Shown here in pieces: positions 25,176 to 35,300 of a DNA stretch of 64,000 nucleotides. This stretch comes from Natrinema hispanicum (GTDB lineage: Archaea; Halobacteriota; Halobacteria; Halobacteriales; Natrialbaceae), in NCBI RefSeq assembly GCF_004217335.1, contig NZ_SHMP01000003.1, positions 372,001 to 436,000 on the forward strand, given 5' to 3'. Position 1 is the first letter of the stretch; each line of letters begins with the position of its first letter. The position numbers and the translations under genes are program-made. Below the pieces are notes generated by a model. That model saw only the letters and a list, made by a program, of their open reading frames with translations, had not been told where the DNA came from and did no database searches.

Positions 25176-25421
25176 ATGAGTGAACTTGACATCGCACTGC
25201 AGGCGGCACAGGCGGCCGGACCAACCCTCGAAAACTCTGGCGCAGCGGCAATCGCTGTCGGCCTCGCGGCGCTCGCGGCGGGCTACGCCGAGCGTGGTAT
25301 CGGCGCGGCAGCAGTCGGCGCAATCGCTGAAGACGACGACATGTTCGTTCCAGGTCTGATCATGACCGTCCTCCCAGAGACGCTCGTGATCCTGGCCCTG
25401 GTCGTCGTCTTCATCGTCTAA
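25176..25421 (+). CDS. atpK: A-type ATP synthase proteolipid subunit K
   Basis: An 81-residue proteolipid with two spans (AAAIAVGLAALAAGYAERGI and PGLIMTVLPETLVILALVVV). The Glu in LPETLVIL is the ion-binding carboxylate. The first 20 residues may be a removable leader. Two spans give a standard 8-kDa c-type ring subunit. It begins 2 bases after atpI ends. Confidence 0.94.
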   Translation: MSELDIALQAAQAAGPTLENSGAAAIAVGLAALAAGYAERGIGAAAVGAIAEDDDMFVPGLIMTVLPETLVILALVVVFIV

Positions 25422-25443
25422 AAGCAACCCCCCTTCTTCACCA

Positions 25444-26025
25444 ATGAGTTTGGACACAGTCGTCAAAGACATTCGAGAAGAGGCCAACGCGCGTGCGGAG
25501 GACATCCGCGCTGAGGGCGAAACGCGCGCCGAGGAGATCGAATCGGCCGCTGAGACAGACGCCGAGGAAATCCTCGCCGACGCGGAAGCGGAAGTTGAGC
25601 GCGAGATCGATCAACTCCGCGAACAGCGTCTCTCCAGTGCGAAGCTGGAGGCGAAACAGAAGCGCCTGGAGGCGCGCCGTGACGTCCTCGGAGAGGTCAA
25701 CGAGGCAGTCGAGGACGAACTCGCCGCCCTCGAAGGCGACACTCGCGAGGAACTGACCCGCGAACTGCTCGAGGCCGCAAGCGACGAGTTCGACGCGGAC
25801 GACGACGTCAGCGTCTACGGTCGTAGCGACGACCAGGCGCTGCTCGAGTCGATCGTCGACGAGTACGACGGCTACGAGTACGCCGGTGACGTCGACTGTC
25901 TCGGCGGCGTCGTCGTCGAGAGCGAGCAGTCCCGTGTCCGAGTCAACAACACGTTCGACTCGGTTCTCGAGGACGTGTGGGAAGACAACCTTCAGGAGAT
26001 CAGCAACCGACTCTTCGAGCAATGA
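25444..26025 (+). CDS. atpE: A-type ATP synthase subunit E
   Basis: A 193-residue peripheral-stalk protein: an N-terminal coiled coil of about 105 residues (VVKDIREEANARAEDIRAEG) and a C-terminal globular domain (VSVYGRSDDQALLESIVDEY, YAGDVDCLGGVVVESEQSR). It pairs with subunit H. The stop overlaps the atpC start (ATGA). Confidence 0.93.
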   Translation: MSLDTVVKDIREEANARAEDIRAEGETRAEEIESAAETDAEEILADAEAEVEREIDQLREQRLSSAKLEAKQKRLEARRDVLGEVNEAVEDELAALEGDTREELTRELLEAASDEFDADDDVSVYGRSDDQALLESIVDEYDGYEYAGDVDCLGGVVVESEQSRVRVNNTFDSVLEDVWEDNLQEISNRLFEQ

Positions 26026-27089
26026 GCGCAGGTGCCTCAAATCCGGAATACGTGAACGCTCGCGTCCGGTCACGCCGAGCCTCGCTGTTCTCGGACGAAG
26101 ACTACCGCAAGCTGATCCGGATGGGGCCGAGCGAGATCGCGCGGTTCATGGAGGAGACCGAGTACGAACGCGAGATCAACGAGCTCGGAACGCGCTTTTC
26201 GGGCGTCGACCTGATCGAGTACGCGCTCAACCGCAATCTCGCAAAGCACTTCGAGGATATGATCGACTGGTCGCAGGGGAAACTCTACGACCTCATCGCT
26301 CGGTACCTCCGGAAGTTCGACGTCTGGAACCTGAAGACGATCTTCCGCGGGATCTACACCGACAGCGATCCCGAAGAGATCCGCACGGACCTCATCCGCG
26401 CCGGCGAACTCGACGACCGGACGATCGATCGCCTCCTCGAGACCGACACGATCGAGGACGCGATCGAAGTGCTCTACGGCACGATGTACTACGAGGCACT
26501 GACCGAGGCCTTCGAGGAATACGAGGAGACGGGCGCGCTCGTCCCCCTCGAGAACGCCTTAGACCGGGAGTTCTACGAGAACTTGCTCGAAGACCTCTCC
26601 CGCGGAGCGGGCGACGAGCCACAGGAAGGCCCAGTCGCGAACTATATCGAGTTCCTGCAAGCCGAGATCGACTTCCGGAACGCCCGGAACGCGTTTCGGC
26701 TTGCCCGCAGTGGTGCCGACCTCGACCCTGCGGCGTACTACATCGACGGTGGCGTCCTGTTCGACGAGTCCGATCTCAACCGGCTCGTCGGCGACTACGA
26801 CGCGCTCGTCGATCACATCTCCGAGGACCGCCGCTACGGCGACCGCCTCTCGGAGGCGCTCGATCAGTTGCGCGATGCTGACAGCCTTATCCAGTTCGAG
26901 CACGCACTAGACGCTGCGTTACTCGAGTACTCGGATACGCTCTCGAGCATCTACCCGACCTCGGTTTCGGCCGTGTTGTCGTACATCCTCGCGAAAGAAC
27001 GCGAGGTCGAGAACATCCGTGCCATCGCACGGGGCCGAGAGGTCGGACTCGACGAAAACGAGATCGAAGAGGAACTGGTGGTGCTATGA
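26022..27089 (+). CDS. atpC: A-type ATP synthase subunit C (central stalk base)
   Basis: A 355-residue V-ATPase d-type subunit, made of three similar helical units, that couples the central stalk to the K ring. Seen: NPEYVNARVRSRRASLFSDE at the start, IEYALNRNLAKHFEDM, and the end SYILAKEREVENIRAIARG, a family signature. ATG 26022 overlaps the atpE stop; the longer frame to 25977 lies inside atpE. It overlaps atpF by 4 bases. Confidence 0.93.
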   Translation: MSAGASNPEYVNARVRSRRASLFSDEDYRKLIRMGPSEIARFMEETEYEREINELGTRFSGVDLIEYALNRNLAKHFEDMIDWSQGKLYDLIARYLRKFDVWNLKTIFRGIYTDSDPEEIRTDLIRAGELDDRTIDRLLETDTIEDAIEVLYGTMYYEALTEAFEEYEETGALVPLENALDREFYENLLEDLSRGAGDEPQEGPVANYIEFLQAEIDFRNARNAFRLARSGADLDPAAYYIDGGVLFDESDLNRLVGDYDALVDHISEDRRYGDRLSEALDQLRDADSLIQFEHALDAALLEYSDTLSSIYPTSVSAVLSYILAKEREVENIRAIARGREVGLDENEIEEELVVL

Positions 27090-27418
27090 GCCAGGAAATC
27101 GCAGTCGTCGGCAGTCCGGAGTTTACGACCGGCTTCCGCCTCGCGGGGGTCAGTCGCTTCGAGAACGTGCCGGACGACGAGAAAGACGAACAGCTAGACG
27201 ACGCCGCGACAGCGGCCCTCGAAGACGAGGGCGTCGGGATCGTCGTCATGCACGACGGCGACCTCGAGCACCTGTCGCGTAACGTTCGCCAGGAGGTCGA
27301 AACGAGCGTCGAGCCAGTCGTCGTCACGATCGGGAGCGGCACCGGTGGCGGCGGCCTGCGCGAGCAGATCAAACGCGCAATCGGTATCGACCTGATGGAA
27401 GAGGACGAAGACAGCTAA
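27086..27418 (+). CDS. atpF: A-type ATP synthase subunit F
   Basis: A 110-residue central-stalk subunit with a Rossmann-like fold: IAVVGSPEFTTGFRLAGVSR, GIGIVVMHDGDLEHL region and a C-terminal helix (LREQIKRAIGIDLMEEDEDS). It binds subunit D in the rotor. It starts within the atpC stop and ends 3 bases before atpA. Confidence 0.92.
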   Translation: MSQEIAVVGSPEFTTGFRLAGVSRFENVPDDEKDEQLDDAATAALEDEGVGIVVMHDGDLEHLSRNVRQEVETSVEPVVVTIGSGTGGGGLREQIKRAIGIDLMEEDEDS

Positions 27419-27421
27419 ACT

Positions 27422-29185
27422 ATGAGCCAGGCAGAAGACATCGAATCCGTCGACGAAGACGGTGTAATCGAAAGCGTGAGTGGTCCTGTCGTGACCGCTA
27501 CGGACCTCGACGCCCGGATGAACGACGTCGTCTACGTCGGCGACGAAGGACTGATGGGCGAGGTCATCGAGATCGAAGGAAACCTGACCACGATTCAGGT
27601 CTACGAGGAAACCTCCGGCGTCGGCCCGGGCGAACCCGTCCAGAACACGGGCGAGCCCCTTTCCGTCGACCTCGGACCCGGCATGCTGGACTCCATCTAT
27701 GACGGTGTCCAGCGCCCGCTTGACGTCTTAGAGGAGAAGATGGGGACGGCATTCCTCGACCGCGGGGTCGACGCCCCCGGGATCGACCTCGAGAAGAAGT
27801 GGGAGTTCAATCCTGAAGTCACGGAAGGTGACACGGTCGAACCCGGCGACGTCGTCGGGGTTGTCGAAGAGACCATCACCATCGACCACAAGGTCATGGT
27901 GCCGCCGGACTACGAGGGTGGCGAAGTCACGAACGTCGAGAGTGGCGAGTACACGGTCGAGGAGACCATCGTCGAACTCGACAACGGCGAAGAGATCCAG
28001 ATGCACCAGGAGTGGCCGGTTCGTGAAGCCCGGCCCGCCGGTGAGAAGGAGACGCCGACCGAGCCCCTCGTGACCGGCCAGCGCATTCAGGACGGGCTGT
28101 TCCCACTCGCGAAGGGTGGGACGGCGGCGATTCCCGGTCCGTTCGGTTCCGGGAAGACCGTCACCCAGCAGCAACTCGCCAAGTGGTCCGACGCGGACAT
28201 CGTCGTCTACATCGGCTGTGGCGAGCGTGGCAACGAGATGACCGAGGTCATCGAGGACTTCCCGGAACTGCCTGACCCGCAGACCGGAAACCCGCTGATG
28301 GCACGGACCTGCCTCATCGCCAACACGTCGAACATGCCCGTCGCAGCCCGTGAGTCCTGTATCTACACCGGGATCACGATCGCGGAGTACTACCGCGACA
28401 TGGGCTACGACGTCGCACTGATGGCCGACTCCACCTCGCGGTGGGCAGAGGCCATGCGGGAGATATCGAGCCGACTCGAGGAGATGCCCGGCGAAGAGGG
28501 CTACCCCGCATATCTTGCGGCTGCACTCTCCGAGTTCTACGAGCGCGCCGGCAAGTTCCAGCTGATGAACGGCGGCGAAGGCTCGATTTCGGTCGTCGGT
28601 GCGGTCTCGCCGCCCGGCGGCGACTTCTCCGAGCCAGTCACGCAGAACACCCTGCGTATCGTCAAGACGTTCTGGGCGCTGGACGCCGACCTCGCAGAGC
28701 GTCGGCACTTCCCGGCAATTAACTGGAACGAGTCCTACTCGCTGTACAAAGACCAGCTCGACCCGTGGTGGGAATCGAACGTCGAAAGCGACTGGCCCGA
28801 GGTTCGCCAGTGGGCCGTCGACGTGTTAGACGAGGAGGACGAACTCCAAGAGATCGTCCAGCTCGTCGGCAAGGACGCGCTGCCGGAAGACCAGCAGCTG
28901 ACCCTCGAGGTCGCACGCTACCTGCGTGAGGCATGGCTCCAGCAGAACGCGCTCCACGACGTTGACACCTACTGCGAACCCGAGAAGACCTACCGGATGC
29001 TCCAGGCGATCAACACGTTCAGCGACGAGGCCTTCGAGGCACTCGAGGCTGGCGTCCCAGTCGAGGAGATCCAGGATGTCGACGCTGCGCCGCGGCTCAA
29101 CCGGATGGGCACGGCCGAAGAGTGGAACGAGTTCATCGACGAGATCGAGAACGACCTCCAAGAACAACTCCGCGCACTGTACTAA
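27422..29185 (+). CDS. atpA: A-type ATP synthase catalytic subunit A
   Basis: A 587-residue catalytic subunit. Walker [12 protein letters not shown] lies near residue 238, preceded by the subunit-A-specific non-homologous region (about 115-190: VVPPDYEGG-like [14 protein letters not shown]). Further conserved blocks: [53 protein letters not shown]. Three copies alternate with B in the A1 head and make ATP. No intein is present; some archaeal atpA genes carry one at the P-loop. Confidence 0.97.
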   Translation: MSQAEDIESVDEDGVIESVSGPVVTATDLDARMNDVVYVGDEGLMGEVIEIEGNLTTIQVYEETSGVGPGEPVQNTGEPLSVDLGPGMLDSIYDGVQRPLDVLEEKMGTAFLDRGVDAPGIDLEKKWEFNPEVTEGDTVEPGDVVGVVEETITIDHKVMVPPDYEGGEVTNVESGEYTVEETIVELDNGEEIQMHQEWPVREARPAGEKETPTEPLVTGQRIQDGLFPLAKGGTAAIPGPFGSGKTVTQQQLAKWSDADIVVYIGCGERGNEMTEVIEDFPELPDPQTGNPLMARTCLIANTSNMPVAARESCIYTGITIAEYYRDMGYDVALMADSTSRWAEAMREISSRLEEMPGEEGYPAYLAAALSEFYERAGKFQLMNGGEGSISVVGAVSPPGGDFSEPVTQNTLRIVKTFWALDADLAERRHFPAINWNESYSLYKDQLDPWWESNVESDWPEVRQWAVDVLDEEDELQEIVQLVGKDALPEDQQLTLEVARYLREAWLQQNALHDVDTYCEPEKTYRMLQAINTFSDEAFEALEAGVPVEEIQDVDAAPRLNRMGTAEEWNEFIDEIENDLQEQLRALY

Positions 29186-29187
29186 CA

Positions 29188-30600
29188 ATGAAAGAGTACC
29201 AGACAATCACGGAAATCAGCGGTCCGCTGGTGTTCGCCGAGGTCGACGAGCCGGTCGGGTACGACGAAATCGTCGAAATCGAGACCCCACAGGGCGACAC
29301 CCTTCGCGGACAGGTACTGGAATCGAGCGAGGGTATCGTCTCGATCCAGGTGTTCGAAGGCACGGGCGGGATCGACCGCAACGCCTCCGTTCGCTTCCTG
29401 GGCGAGACAATGAAGATGCCCGTCACCGAGGATCTGCTCGGGCGGGTGCTCGACGGCTCCGGGAACCCGATCGACGGCGGCCCGGAGATCGTCCCCGACA
29501 AGCGACAGGACATCGTCGGCGAAGCGATCAACCCCTTCTCTCGGGAGTACCCAGAGGAGTTCATCCAGACCGGTGTGTCGGCCATCGACGGCATGAACAC
29601 GCTGGTTCGGGGTCAGAAGCTGCCGATCTTCTCCGCATCGGGGCTGCCCCACAACGAACTCGCACTGCAGATCGCTCGTCAGGCGACGGTGCCTGAAGAA
29701 GAAGAAGGCGACGGCGAAGGCTCCGAGTTCGCTGTCGTCTTCGGTGCGATGGGGATCACCGCCGAAGAGGCAAACGAGTTCATGGACGACTTCGAGCGCA
29801 CGGGCGCACTCGAGCGCTCCGTCGTCTTCATGAACCTCGCGGACGACCCTGCAGTCGAGCGACAGGTCACGCCGCGACTCGCGCTCACCACGGCCGAGTA
29901 CCTGGCCTTCGAGGAGGACTACCACGTGCTGGTCATCCTGACGGACATGACCAACTACTGTGAGGCACTGCGTGAGATCGGTGCCGCACGTGAGGAGGTT
30001 CCGGGTCGACGTGGCTACCCCGGGTACATGTACACCGACCTGGCACAGCTCTACGAGCGTGCCGGTCGAATCGAGGGCAAGGAAGGCTCGGTTACGCAGA
30101 TCCCGATCCTGACGATGCCCGGCGACGACGACACCCACCCGATCCCGGACCTGACTGGCTACATTACCGAAGGCCAGATCATGATGGACCGAGACCTGAA
30201 CAGCCAGGGTATCGAGCCGCCGGTCAACGTCCTGCCAAGCCTCTCGCGGCTGATGGACGACGGGATCGGTGAGGGCCTCACGCGTGAGGACCACGGCGAC
30301 GTCTCCGACCAGATGTACGCCGCCTACGCAGAGGGTGAGGACCTGCGCGACCTCGTGAACATTGTTGGTCGCGAAGCCCTCTCCGAGCGGGACAACAAGT
30401 TCCTCGACTTCGCCGACCGTTTCGAGGAAGAGTTCGTCCAGCAGGGGTACGACACCAACCGCTCGATCGCCGAAACGCTCGAGCTCGGCTGGGATCTGCT
30501 CTCGGACCTGCCGAAGACGGAACTCAACCGGATCGACGAGGAACTCATCGAAGAGCACTACCGCGAAGACGAGACGGCCGAAGCCGTACAGGCCGACTGA
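29188..30600 (+). CDS. atpB: A-type ATP synthase regulatory subunit B
   Basis: A 470-residue non-catalytic head subunit. It lacks a Walker A lysine loop (the equivalent is [19 protein letters not shown]) but keeps the nucleotide-contact region ([20 protein letters not shown]) and the Ser-Arg segment ([16 protein letters not shown]). ATG 29188 is 2 bases after the atpA stop; the longer frame to 29122 lies in atpA. It is the last gene of the main operon. Confidence 0.96.
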   Translation: MKEYQTITEISGPLVFAEVDEPVGYDEIVEIETPQGDTLRGQVLESSEGIVSIQVFEGTGGIDRNASVRFLGETMKMPVTEDLLGRVLDGSGNPIDGGPEIVPDKRQDIVGEAINPFSREYPEEFIQTGVSAIDGMNTLVRGQKLPIFSASGLPHNELALQIARQATVPEEEEGDGEGSEFAVVFGAMGITAEEANEFMDDFERTGALERSVVFMNLADDPAVERQVTPRLALTTAEYLAFEEDYHVLVILTDMTNYCEALREIGAAREEVPGRRGYPGYMYTDLAQLYERAGRIEGKEGSVTQIPILTMPGDDDTHPIPDLTGYITEGQIMMDRDLNSQGIEPPVNVLPSLSRLMDDGIGEGLTREDHGDVSDQMYAAYAEGEDLRDLVNIVGREALSERDNKFLDFADRFEEEFVQQGYDTNRSIAETLELGWDLLSDLPKTELNRIDEELIEEHYREDETAEAVQAD

Positions 30601-30753
30601 GCCGTCGCTCGCTTCGTTCATCGCTTCGATCCTTTCTTTCAGGTGTCGTCACCGCGGCGCGTCGTGGCTCGCGAGATCACCAGTAGTGACCGACGTCTCA
30701 CCGAGCGGCAGTCGCGGCGATTGGTATCAGATGTCTGTCTAATCGAAACTATC

Positions 30754-30760
30754 GTATATA
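30754..30760 (+). promoter_or_regulatory. TATA box for the acyl-CoA ligase gene
   Basis: GTATATA lies about 26 bases before the ATG at 30783, consistent with a leaderless transcript and with choosing ATG 30783 over the GTG at 30774. Confidence 0.6.
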
Positions 30761-30782
30761 CTGCCGCCAATCTGTGGTATGT

Positions 30783-32396
30783 ATGCACAAACCATTGCTC
30801 GTGCCGGAGTTCTTAGACCGAGCGCGAACGCACTACGGCGACGACGAGGCAGTCGTCGCCACCACGGGGGAACGGTTTACGTACAACGAACTCGGCGAGC
30901 GCGCCGATCGATTCTCCGCAGCGCTCCAAGACCGAGGCATCGAGAAAGGCGACCGCGTCGCGGTGTTGGACCCGAACACCCACTATCACCTCGAGGCGGC
31001 CTACGGAATCATGCAACTCGGTGCGATCCATACACCGCTGAACTATCGGTTGACGCCGGACGACTTCGCGTACATCCTATCTGACGCGGGTGTCGACGCG
31101 ATCTACGCCGACTACGACTACGCCGAGAAGATCGAGGCGATCCGTGACGACGTGCCGACGGAGACGTTCATCACGAACGATACCGACGCAGTCGACGGTG
31201 ACTGGGAAGCGTTTGATACGGTACTCGAGGAGGCGGGCACCGACTACGACCGCCCCGAGATGGCCGAAGACGAGATCATCACGATCAACTACACCTCGGG
31301 GACGACGGGCGATCCGAAAGGCGTCTGTCGCACGCATCGCTGTGAGACGATTCACGCCTATCTGACGGTCGGCCACCAAAACCTGAGCGACGACGACGTC
31401 TATCTGTGGACGCTGCCGATGTTCCACGCGAACGGCTGGGGGCACATCTTCGCGGTGACGGGCATCGGCGCGAAACACGTCTGTACGCGCGGGATCGACG
31501 CCGGGGAGATCTTCGAGACCGTCCGCTCGGAAAATATCTCCTACATGTGTGGCGCGCCGACGGTGCTGAATATGCTCATCGACTACTACGAGGAAAACGA
31601 GCCCGAGACGACCGGCGACGCCGATGTCCGACTCGCGACTGCCGGCAGCGCGCCGCCGGAGGCGACCATCCGAACGGTCGAAGACGAGTTCGGCTGGTAC
31701 CTGAAACACGTCTACGGCGCGACCGAGACCGGCCCGCTGATCACCTCCTCCGACGCTCGCCGGCACTTCTCCGACGACAGTGACGACCGGTTCCGGATCA
31801 AGAAACGGCAAGGCCTGGCCTATCTCGGCACCGAGATCCGAGTCGTCGACGAAGACGGCAACGACGTCCCACGCGACGACGAGACACTCGGCGAGGTCGT
31901 CGTCCGCGGCAACCAGATCATGGAAAAATACTGGGGCAAGCCCGAGGCGACCGAGGAGGCCTTCAGCGACCGGATCGAGGGATACTACCACATGGGCGAT
32001 CTCGCCACCATCGACGAGAACGGGATGATCTCGATTCAGGACCGCAAGAAAGACATCATCATCTCGGGTGGCGAGAACATCTCGAGTATCGAACTCGAGG
32101 ATACGCTGTTCGACCACCCCGAGGTGGCTGACGTGGCGGTGATCCCGGCACCCAGCGATGAGTGGGGCGAGACGCCGAAGGCGTTCGTCGTGCCCGCAAG
32201 CGGCGATCCGACCGAGCCGGGCGTGACCGAGGCGGAACTCGAGGAGTTCACCCGCGAGAACCTCGCGGGCTACAAGACCGTCCACCGGGTCGAGTTCGTC
32301 AAGCAACTGCCGACGACGGCGACGGGCAAGGTCCAGAAGTACGAACTCCGGCAGGAAGAGTGGGAAGACGAAGACCGAATGGTTGGACAGGGATAA
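30783..32396 (+). CDS. AMP-forming acyl-CoA synthetase
   Basis: A 537-residue ANL-superfamily ligase. Motifs: P-loop-like YTSGTTGDPKGVCRTH, YGATETGPLI (A4/A5), YYHMGDLATIDENG with the hinge RKKDIIISGGENISS, and the catalytic C-terminal Lys in TATGKVQKYELR. It activates a carboxylic acid, probably a medium- or long-chain fatty acid, to its CoA thioester through an acyl-AMP. Substrate cannot be fixed from sequence. It separates the main ATPase operon from atpD and has its own promoter. Confidence 0.92.
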   Translation: MHKPLLVPEFLDRARTHYGDDEAVVATTGERFTYNELGERADRFSAALQDRGIEKGDRVAVLDPNTHYHLEAAYGIMQLGAIHTPLNYRLTPDDFAYILSDAGVDAIYADYDYAEKIEAIRDDVPTETFITNDTDAVDGDWEAFDTVLEEAGTDYDRPEMAEDEIITINYTSGTTGDPKGVCRTHRCETIHAYLTVGHQNLSDDDVYLWTLPMFHANGWGHIFAVTGIGAKHVCTRGIDAGEIFETVRSENISYMCGAPTVLNMLIDYYEENEPETTGDADVRLATAGSAPPEATIRTVEDEFGWYLKHVYGATETGPLITSSDARRHFSDDSDDRFRIKKRQGLAYLGTEIRVVDEDGNDVPRDDETLGEVVVRGNQIMEKYWGKPEATEEAFSDRIEGYYHMGDLATIDENGMISIQDRKKDIIISGGENISSIELEDTLFDHPEVADVAVIPAPSDEWGETPKAFVVPASGDPTEPGVTEAELEEFTRENLAGYKTVHRVEFVKQLPTTATGKVQKYELRQEEWEDEDRMVGQG

Positions 32397-32442
32397 TGCG
32401 GCTGTCGTGGCTTAGTCTCGTCTCCTCAGAGTGACCGTCAGC

Positions 32443-32649
32443 TCAAAACGACCGATACTCGTCTCGTTCATCGTCATCGTCGGCTGTCCTGTCGGTCGAC
32501 GACTGCTGGCCGCCGCGGTCCTTCGCGATCCGTTCTGCCTCCGTGCGATCGACGACAGTCGGGTTCGATGTCTCCTGGTCGATCAGTACCCAGAGAAGGA
32601 ACGGAACGACGAGCGCCATCACGACGACGAGGACAAGAGCGACTGACAT
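32443..32649 (-). CDS. Small single-span membrane protein
   Basis: A 68-residue protein with one N-terminal span (VALVLVVVMALVVPFLLWVL) and a polar tail with an Arg/Glu segment (VVDRTEAERIAKDRGG) and an Asp-rich end (DDDDERDEYRSF). Coding-like codon use and a clear ATG at 32649 support it. It is divergent from the zinc-ribbon gene at 32713. No function assigned. Confidence 0.65.
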   Translation of the reverse strand: MSVALVLVVVMALVVPFLLWVLIDQETSNPTVVDRTEAERIAKDRGGQQSSTDRTADDDDERDEYRSF

Positions 32650-32712
32650 AGCTTGGGAGTGCTCATCGGTCCGAGCACAAAGACTTTATGTTATTGACAG
32701 AAATCCGAATCT

Positions 32713-32916
32713 ATGAGAGACGACGAGCGCGGCTGTCCGAAATGTGGCCACACGGAGACGGAAATCGACGAGATCTCGACGACCGGGAGCGGGTTATCGA
32801 AGCTGCTCGACGTCCAGAATCGGCGGTTTCACGTCGTGAGTTGTACGAGCTGTGGCTACTCGGAGCTTTACAAGGGACAGTCATCGGGCGACATGGTCGA
32901 TCTGTTTCTCGGGTAG
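32713..32916 (+). CDS. Zinc-ribbon protein, 67 residues
   Basis: A small protein with CPKCGHTETEIDEIST and CTSCGYSELYKGQ, so two CxxCG knuckles about 34 residues apart, and a hydrophobic end (MVDLFLG). The pattern fits widespread nucleic-acid-binding-like zinc ribbon domains that end SELYK. A TATA-like box (CTTTATGTTA, 32682-32691) is about 26 bases before the ATG. It lies just before atpD. Confidence 0.8.
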   Translation: MRDDERGCPKCGHTETEIDEISTTGSGLSKLLDVQNRRFHVVSCTSCGYSELYKGQSSGDMVDLFLG

Positions 32917-33024
32917 CTACCCCCAATCGGGCCACTTCGACCCCATCGATTTCCCGTACACGGGCGCGAGCACGCGCGGAAACTGTAAACAGTTATCCGA
33001 CTGGGACTGCTATCCCCCCACAAG

Positions 33025-33777
33025 ATGGCCAACGATGTCAAGCCCACCCGCAAGAACTTGATGGCGATCGAGGATCGCATCGAGCTCTCCGAGCGGGGAC
33101 ACGGCACGCTCGAGAAGAAACGCGACGGGCTCATCATGGAGTTCATGGACATTCTGGACAAAGCCCAGGACGTCCGCGGCGACCTCGCCGACGACTACGA
33201 GGAGGCCCAGCAGAAGATCAACATGGCTCGCGCGATGGAGGGTGACGTCGCGGTCCGCGGTGCCGCGGCGGCGCTGCAGGAAAACCCCGAGATCACGACC
33301 GAGTCCAAGAACATCATGGGCGTCGTGGTCCCGCAGATCGAGTCCTCGCGCGTCTCGAAGAGCCTAGACCAGCGTGGCTACGGGATCATGGGCACGTCCG
33401 CCCGCATCGACGAGGCCGCAGAAGCCTACGAGGACCTCTTAGAGAGCATCATCCTCGCCGCCGAGGTCGAGACGGCGATGAAGAAGATGCTCCGTGAGAT
33501 CGAGACGACCAAGCGGCGCGTCAACGCCCTCGAGTTCAAGCTCCTTCCGGAGCTCTACGAGAACCAGGAGTACATCGAGCAGAAACTCGAAGAGCAAGAA
33601 CGCGAGGAAACGTTCCGCCTGAAGAAGATCAAGGAGAAAAAGGAGCAAGAAGAGAAGGAGGCCCGCGAGGAAGAAGCCGAAGAAGAAGAAGCCGAGGAAG
33701 TCGACGAGGAGACGGAAGAAGATCTCGAGGACATCCAGCCGGATACCGCGGCACAATCCCCGACAGCCAACCAGTAA
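33025..33777 (+). CDS. atpD: A-type ATP synthase subunit D (rotor shaft)
   Basis: A 250-residue long antiparallel coiled coil of the V-ATPase D family: [20 protein letters not shown] at the start and [19 protein letters not shown] near the end are family signatures. It forms the rotating central shaft with F and C. The last 50 residues are an unusually long Glu-rich tail beyond the normal length. It is encoded about 2.4 kb downstream of the main operon, with its own upstream region. Confidence 0.94.
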   Translation: MANDVKPTRKNLMAIEDRIELSERGHGTLEKKRDGLIMEFMDILDKAQDVRGDLADDYEEAQQKINMARAMEGDVAVRGAAAALQENPEITTESKNIMGVVVPQIESSRVSKSLDQRGYGIMGTSARIDEAAEAYEDLLESIILAAEVETAMKKMLREIETTKRRVNALEFKLLPELYENQEYIEQKLEEQEREETFRLKKIKEKKEQEEKEAREEEAEEEEAEEVDEETEEDLEDIQPDTAAQSPTANQ

Positions 33778-33820
33778 AGCACGCTGAGTGTCACGATCGG
33801 CACCCACAAATTCGATTCCG

Positions 33821-34225
33821 ATGGCCTGTTCCAACTGCGGTACGGCCACGATTTCGGTTACCGTTCCGGACGACTATCGACAGAACGCGCCGTCGGAGGC
33901 CAGCGTCGTTACGTTTTGTCCACACTGTCTGACCCTCGAGCCAGCGTCGGCTGAAGCGTCAACAGCGAAAAGCGATCCCGAGTTCGCACGCGTCAGCGAT
34001 GCGTTTCCGACACAACCCGAGCGTGCGATTCCGCTTGTACTCGCACTCGGGCTGTGTTCGTCACTCGCGACGAACCGCACCGCAATCGAACTCTTACTCA
34101 GAGAAGTCGAACGAGCCGGCACGGATCCGTTGCTGGTACTTGACCGACTGATCGCCGATCCATCGGTCGAGCCAGCGATCGATCTCGAGCGCCGACGCCA
34201 CCAGCTCGAGCAACTGCTCTACTAG
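33821..34225 (+). CDS. DUF6276-like protein with N-terminal zinc motif
   Basis: A 134-residue protein: an N-terminal zinc-binding-like domain (MACSNCGTATISVTVPDDY, then CPHCLTLEP; CxxC pairs at about 3-6 and 34-37) and a helical C-terminal domain (AIPLVLALGLCSSLATNRTA, EVERAGTDPLLVLDRLIAD). ATG 33821 begins the Cys motif directly, so the longer frame to 33788 is rejected. The family name is from memory. No function known. Its end is 1 base from the convergent DUF5811-like gene. Confidence 0.78.
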   Translation: MACSNCGTATISVTVPDDYRQNAPSEASVVTFCPHCLTLEPASAEASTAKSDPEFARVSDAFPTQPERAIPLVLALGLCSSLATNRTAIELLLREVERAGTDPLLVLDRLIADPSVEPAIDLERRRHQLEQLLY

Positions 34226-34226
34226 G

Positions 34227-34625
34227 TTACTTTCCGGTCGGGCGGACGCTATCGTTGACGGCCTGTTTCACCTGCAGAGCGGCACTAGCTGCCAGCCCGC
34301 GGGCGACTTCGTCGCGTTCGTCGGCGGTGATAACCTCCTCGGCAGCAACGGCGTCCTCGAGGTCGGGCGTGAAGCCGGCGCTGACGGCGTGACCGACCGG
34401 CGGCCGAACGGCGACAGTGACCTGTGGGCCGGTCATCCCGCTCGAGACGTCGGCATCGACGACGTATTCGTTCGGCAGGAACTCGCGCGTGCGCGAAGCG
34501 ATCCGCGAGACGTCGCGGTGAAGCAGTCGTTTCTGCGCACTCGAGAGGTCCGGAACGTCCGCCGCGGCACGCTGCCCAGCCCCAGTTTCGCCCGGTAGCC
34601 CTGCATACGGCGTATTTCCGTTCAT
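34227..34625 (-). CDS. DUF5811-like conserved haloarchaeal protein
   Basis: A 132-residue protein starting MNGNTPYAGLPGETG. The core (LSSAQKRLLHRDVSRIASR, FLPNEYVVDADVSSGMTGPQ, VTVAVRPPVGHAVSAGF) is followed by a helical end. The fold is not recognised; the family is restricted to haloarchaea as far as I recall. It is downstream of pdaD on the same strand (59-base gap), so the two may be co-transcribed. The longer frame to 35219 is an artefact crossing pdaD. Confidence 0.8.
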   Translation of the reverse strand: MNGNTPYAGLPGETGAGQRAAADVPDLSSAQKRLLHRDVSRIASRTREFLPNEYVVDADVSSGMTGPQVTVAVRPPVGHAVSAGFTPDLEDAVAAEEVITADERDEVARGLAASAALQVKQAVNDSVRPTGK

Positions 34626-34684
34626 GAGAAGTGTGTACCCGTAGCAACGAACTGCCGGCTGAAAAGGGTTCGCCTTCGAGCAGT

Positions 34685-35164
34685 CTACAGGATCGGGTCG
34701 CTTTCGCCGTACACTGCGAGGACGACAGCGGTCGTATATCGGCCCGAATCGGCCTGGTGGCTCTCGACGGCGACGCGTGGCTCGGTAAACTCCCAGTCGC
34801 GAAGCTTTTGTCCCGCAGCGAGCCCTTCGCGGACCCGGCGTTCGACGTCCTCGCGGTCCATCTCGCCGGACGTCTCGTAGAACAGGCCGGGGCCGTCGTC
34901 GACGGACTGTGACCACGCGAGCGCGGCGCTTGCGCGACCGGGGCCGGCGGTTGTCGCCCGCGCCTCGACGACGGTCAGGCGCTCGCCGGCTGGGCCGAGG
35001 TCGGGGGCGGTACCGACGGCCTCGACGTACGTCTCGGCGGGGATCACCGACGAGACCGAGACGAGGTTGTAGTTCTCGACGCCGGCATCGGCGAGTGCGG
35101 CGTCGTAGGACGACATCGCCGTGGGGCCCGACGCGGTCCCCCAGACGACTCGAATCGTGCTCAT
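34685..35164 (-). CDS. pdaD: Pyruvoyl-dependent arginine decarboxylase
   Basis: A 159-residue PdaD proenzyme. Self-cleavage within the VSVSSVIPAE segment (between the two serines of SSV) gives beta and alpha chains and the pyruvoyl group. It converts arginine to agmatine, needed in archaea for polyamine synthesis and for agmatidine in tRNA-Ile. The start MSTIRVVWGTASGPTAMSSY is typical. ATG 35164 begins the domain; the longer frame to 35275 is not supported. Length matches the family (about 155-165). Confidence 0.92.
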   Translation of the reverse strand: MSTIRVVWGTASGPTAMSSYDAALADAGVENYNLVSVSSVIPAETYVEAVGTAPDLGPAGERLTVVEARATTAGPGRASAALAWSQSVDDGPGLFYETSGEMDREDVERRVREGLAAGQKLRDWEFTEPRVAVESHQADSGRYTTAVVLAVYGESDPIL

Positions 35165-35300
35165 ATCCGAACTGGGGGCCGAGCGGCGTAAGGCGTTGCG
35201 ATCCGAGCGGCGCTGCCATGTGGCGGTGAGCCAGGCTGGTGTCTGGTGCGGTCGCGTGCCTCCGAACACGGACACAAAAAAGCGGTGAGGTGTAACAGCG

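Noticed and set aside
29182-30621. 479-codon minus-strand frame opposite atpB
   Set aside because: Antisense shadow of atpB with no motif.
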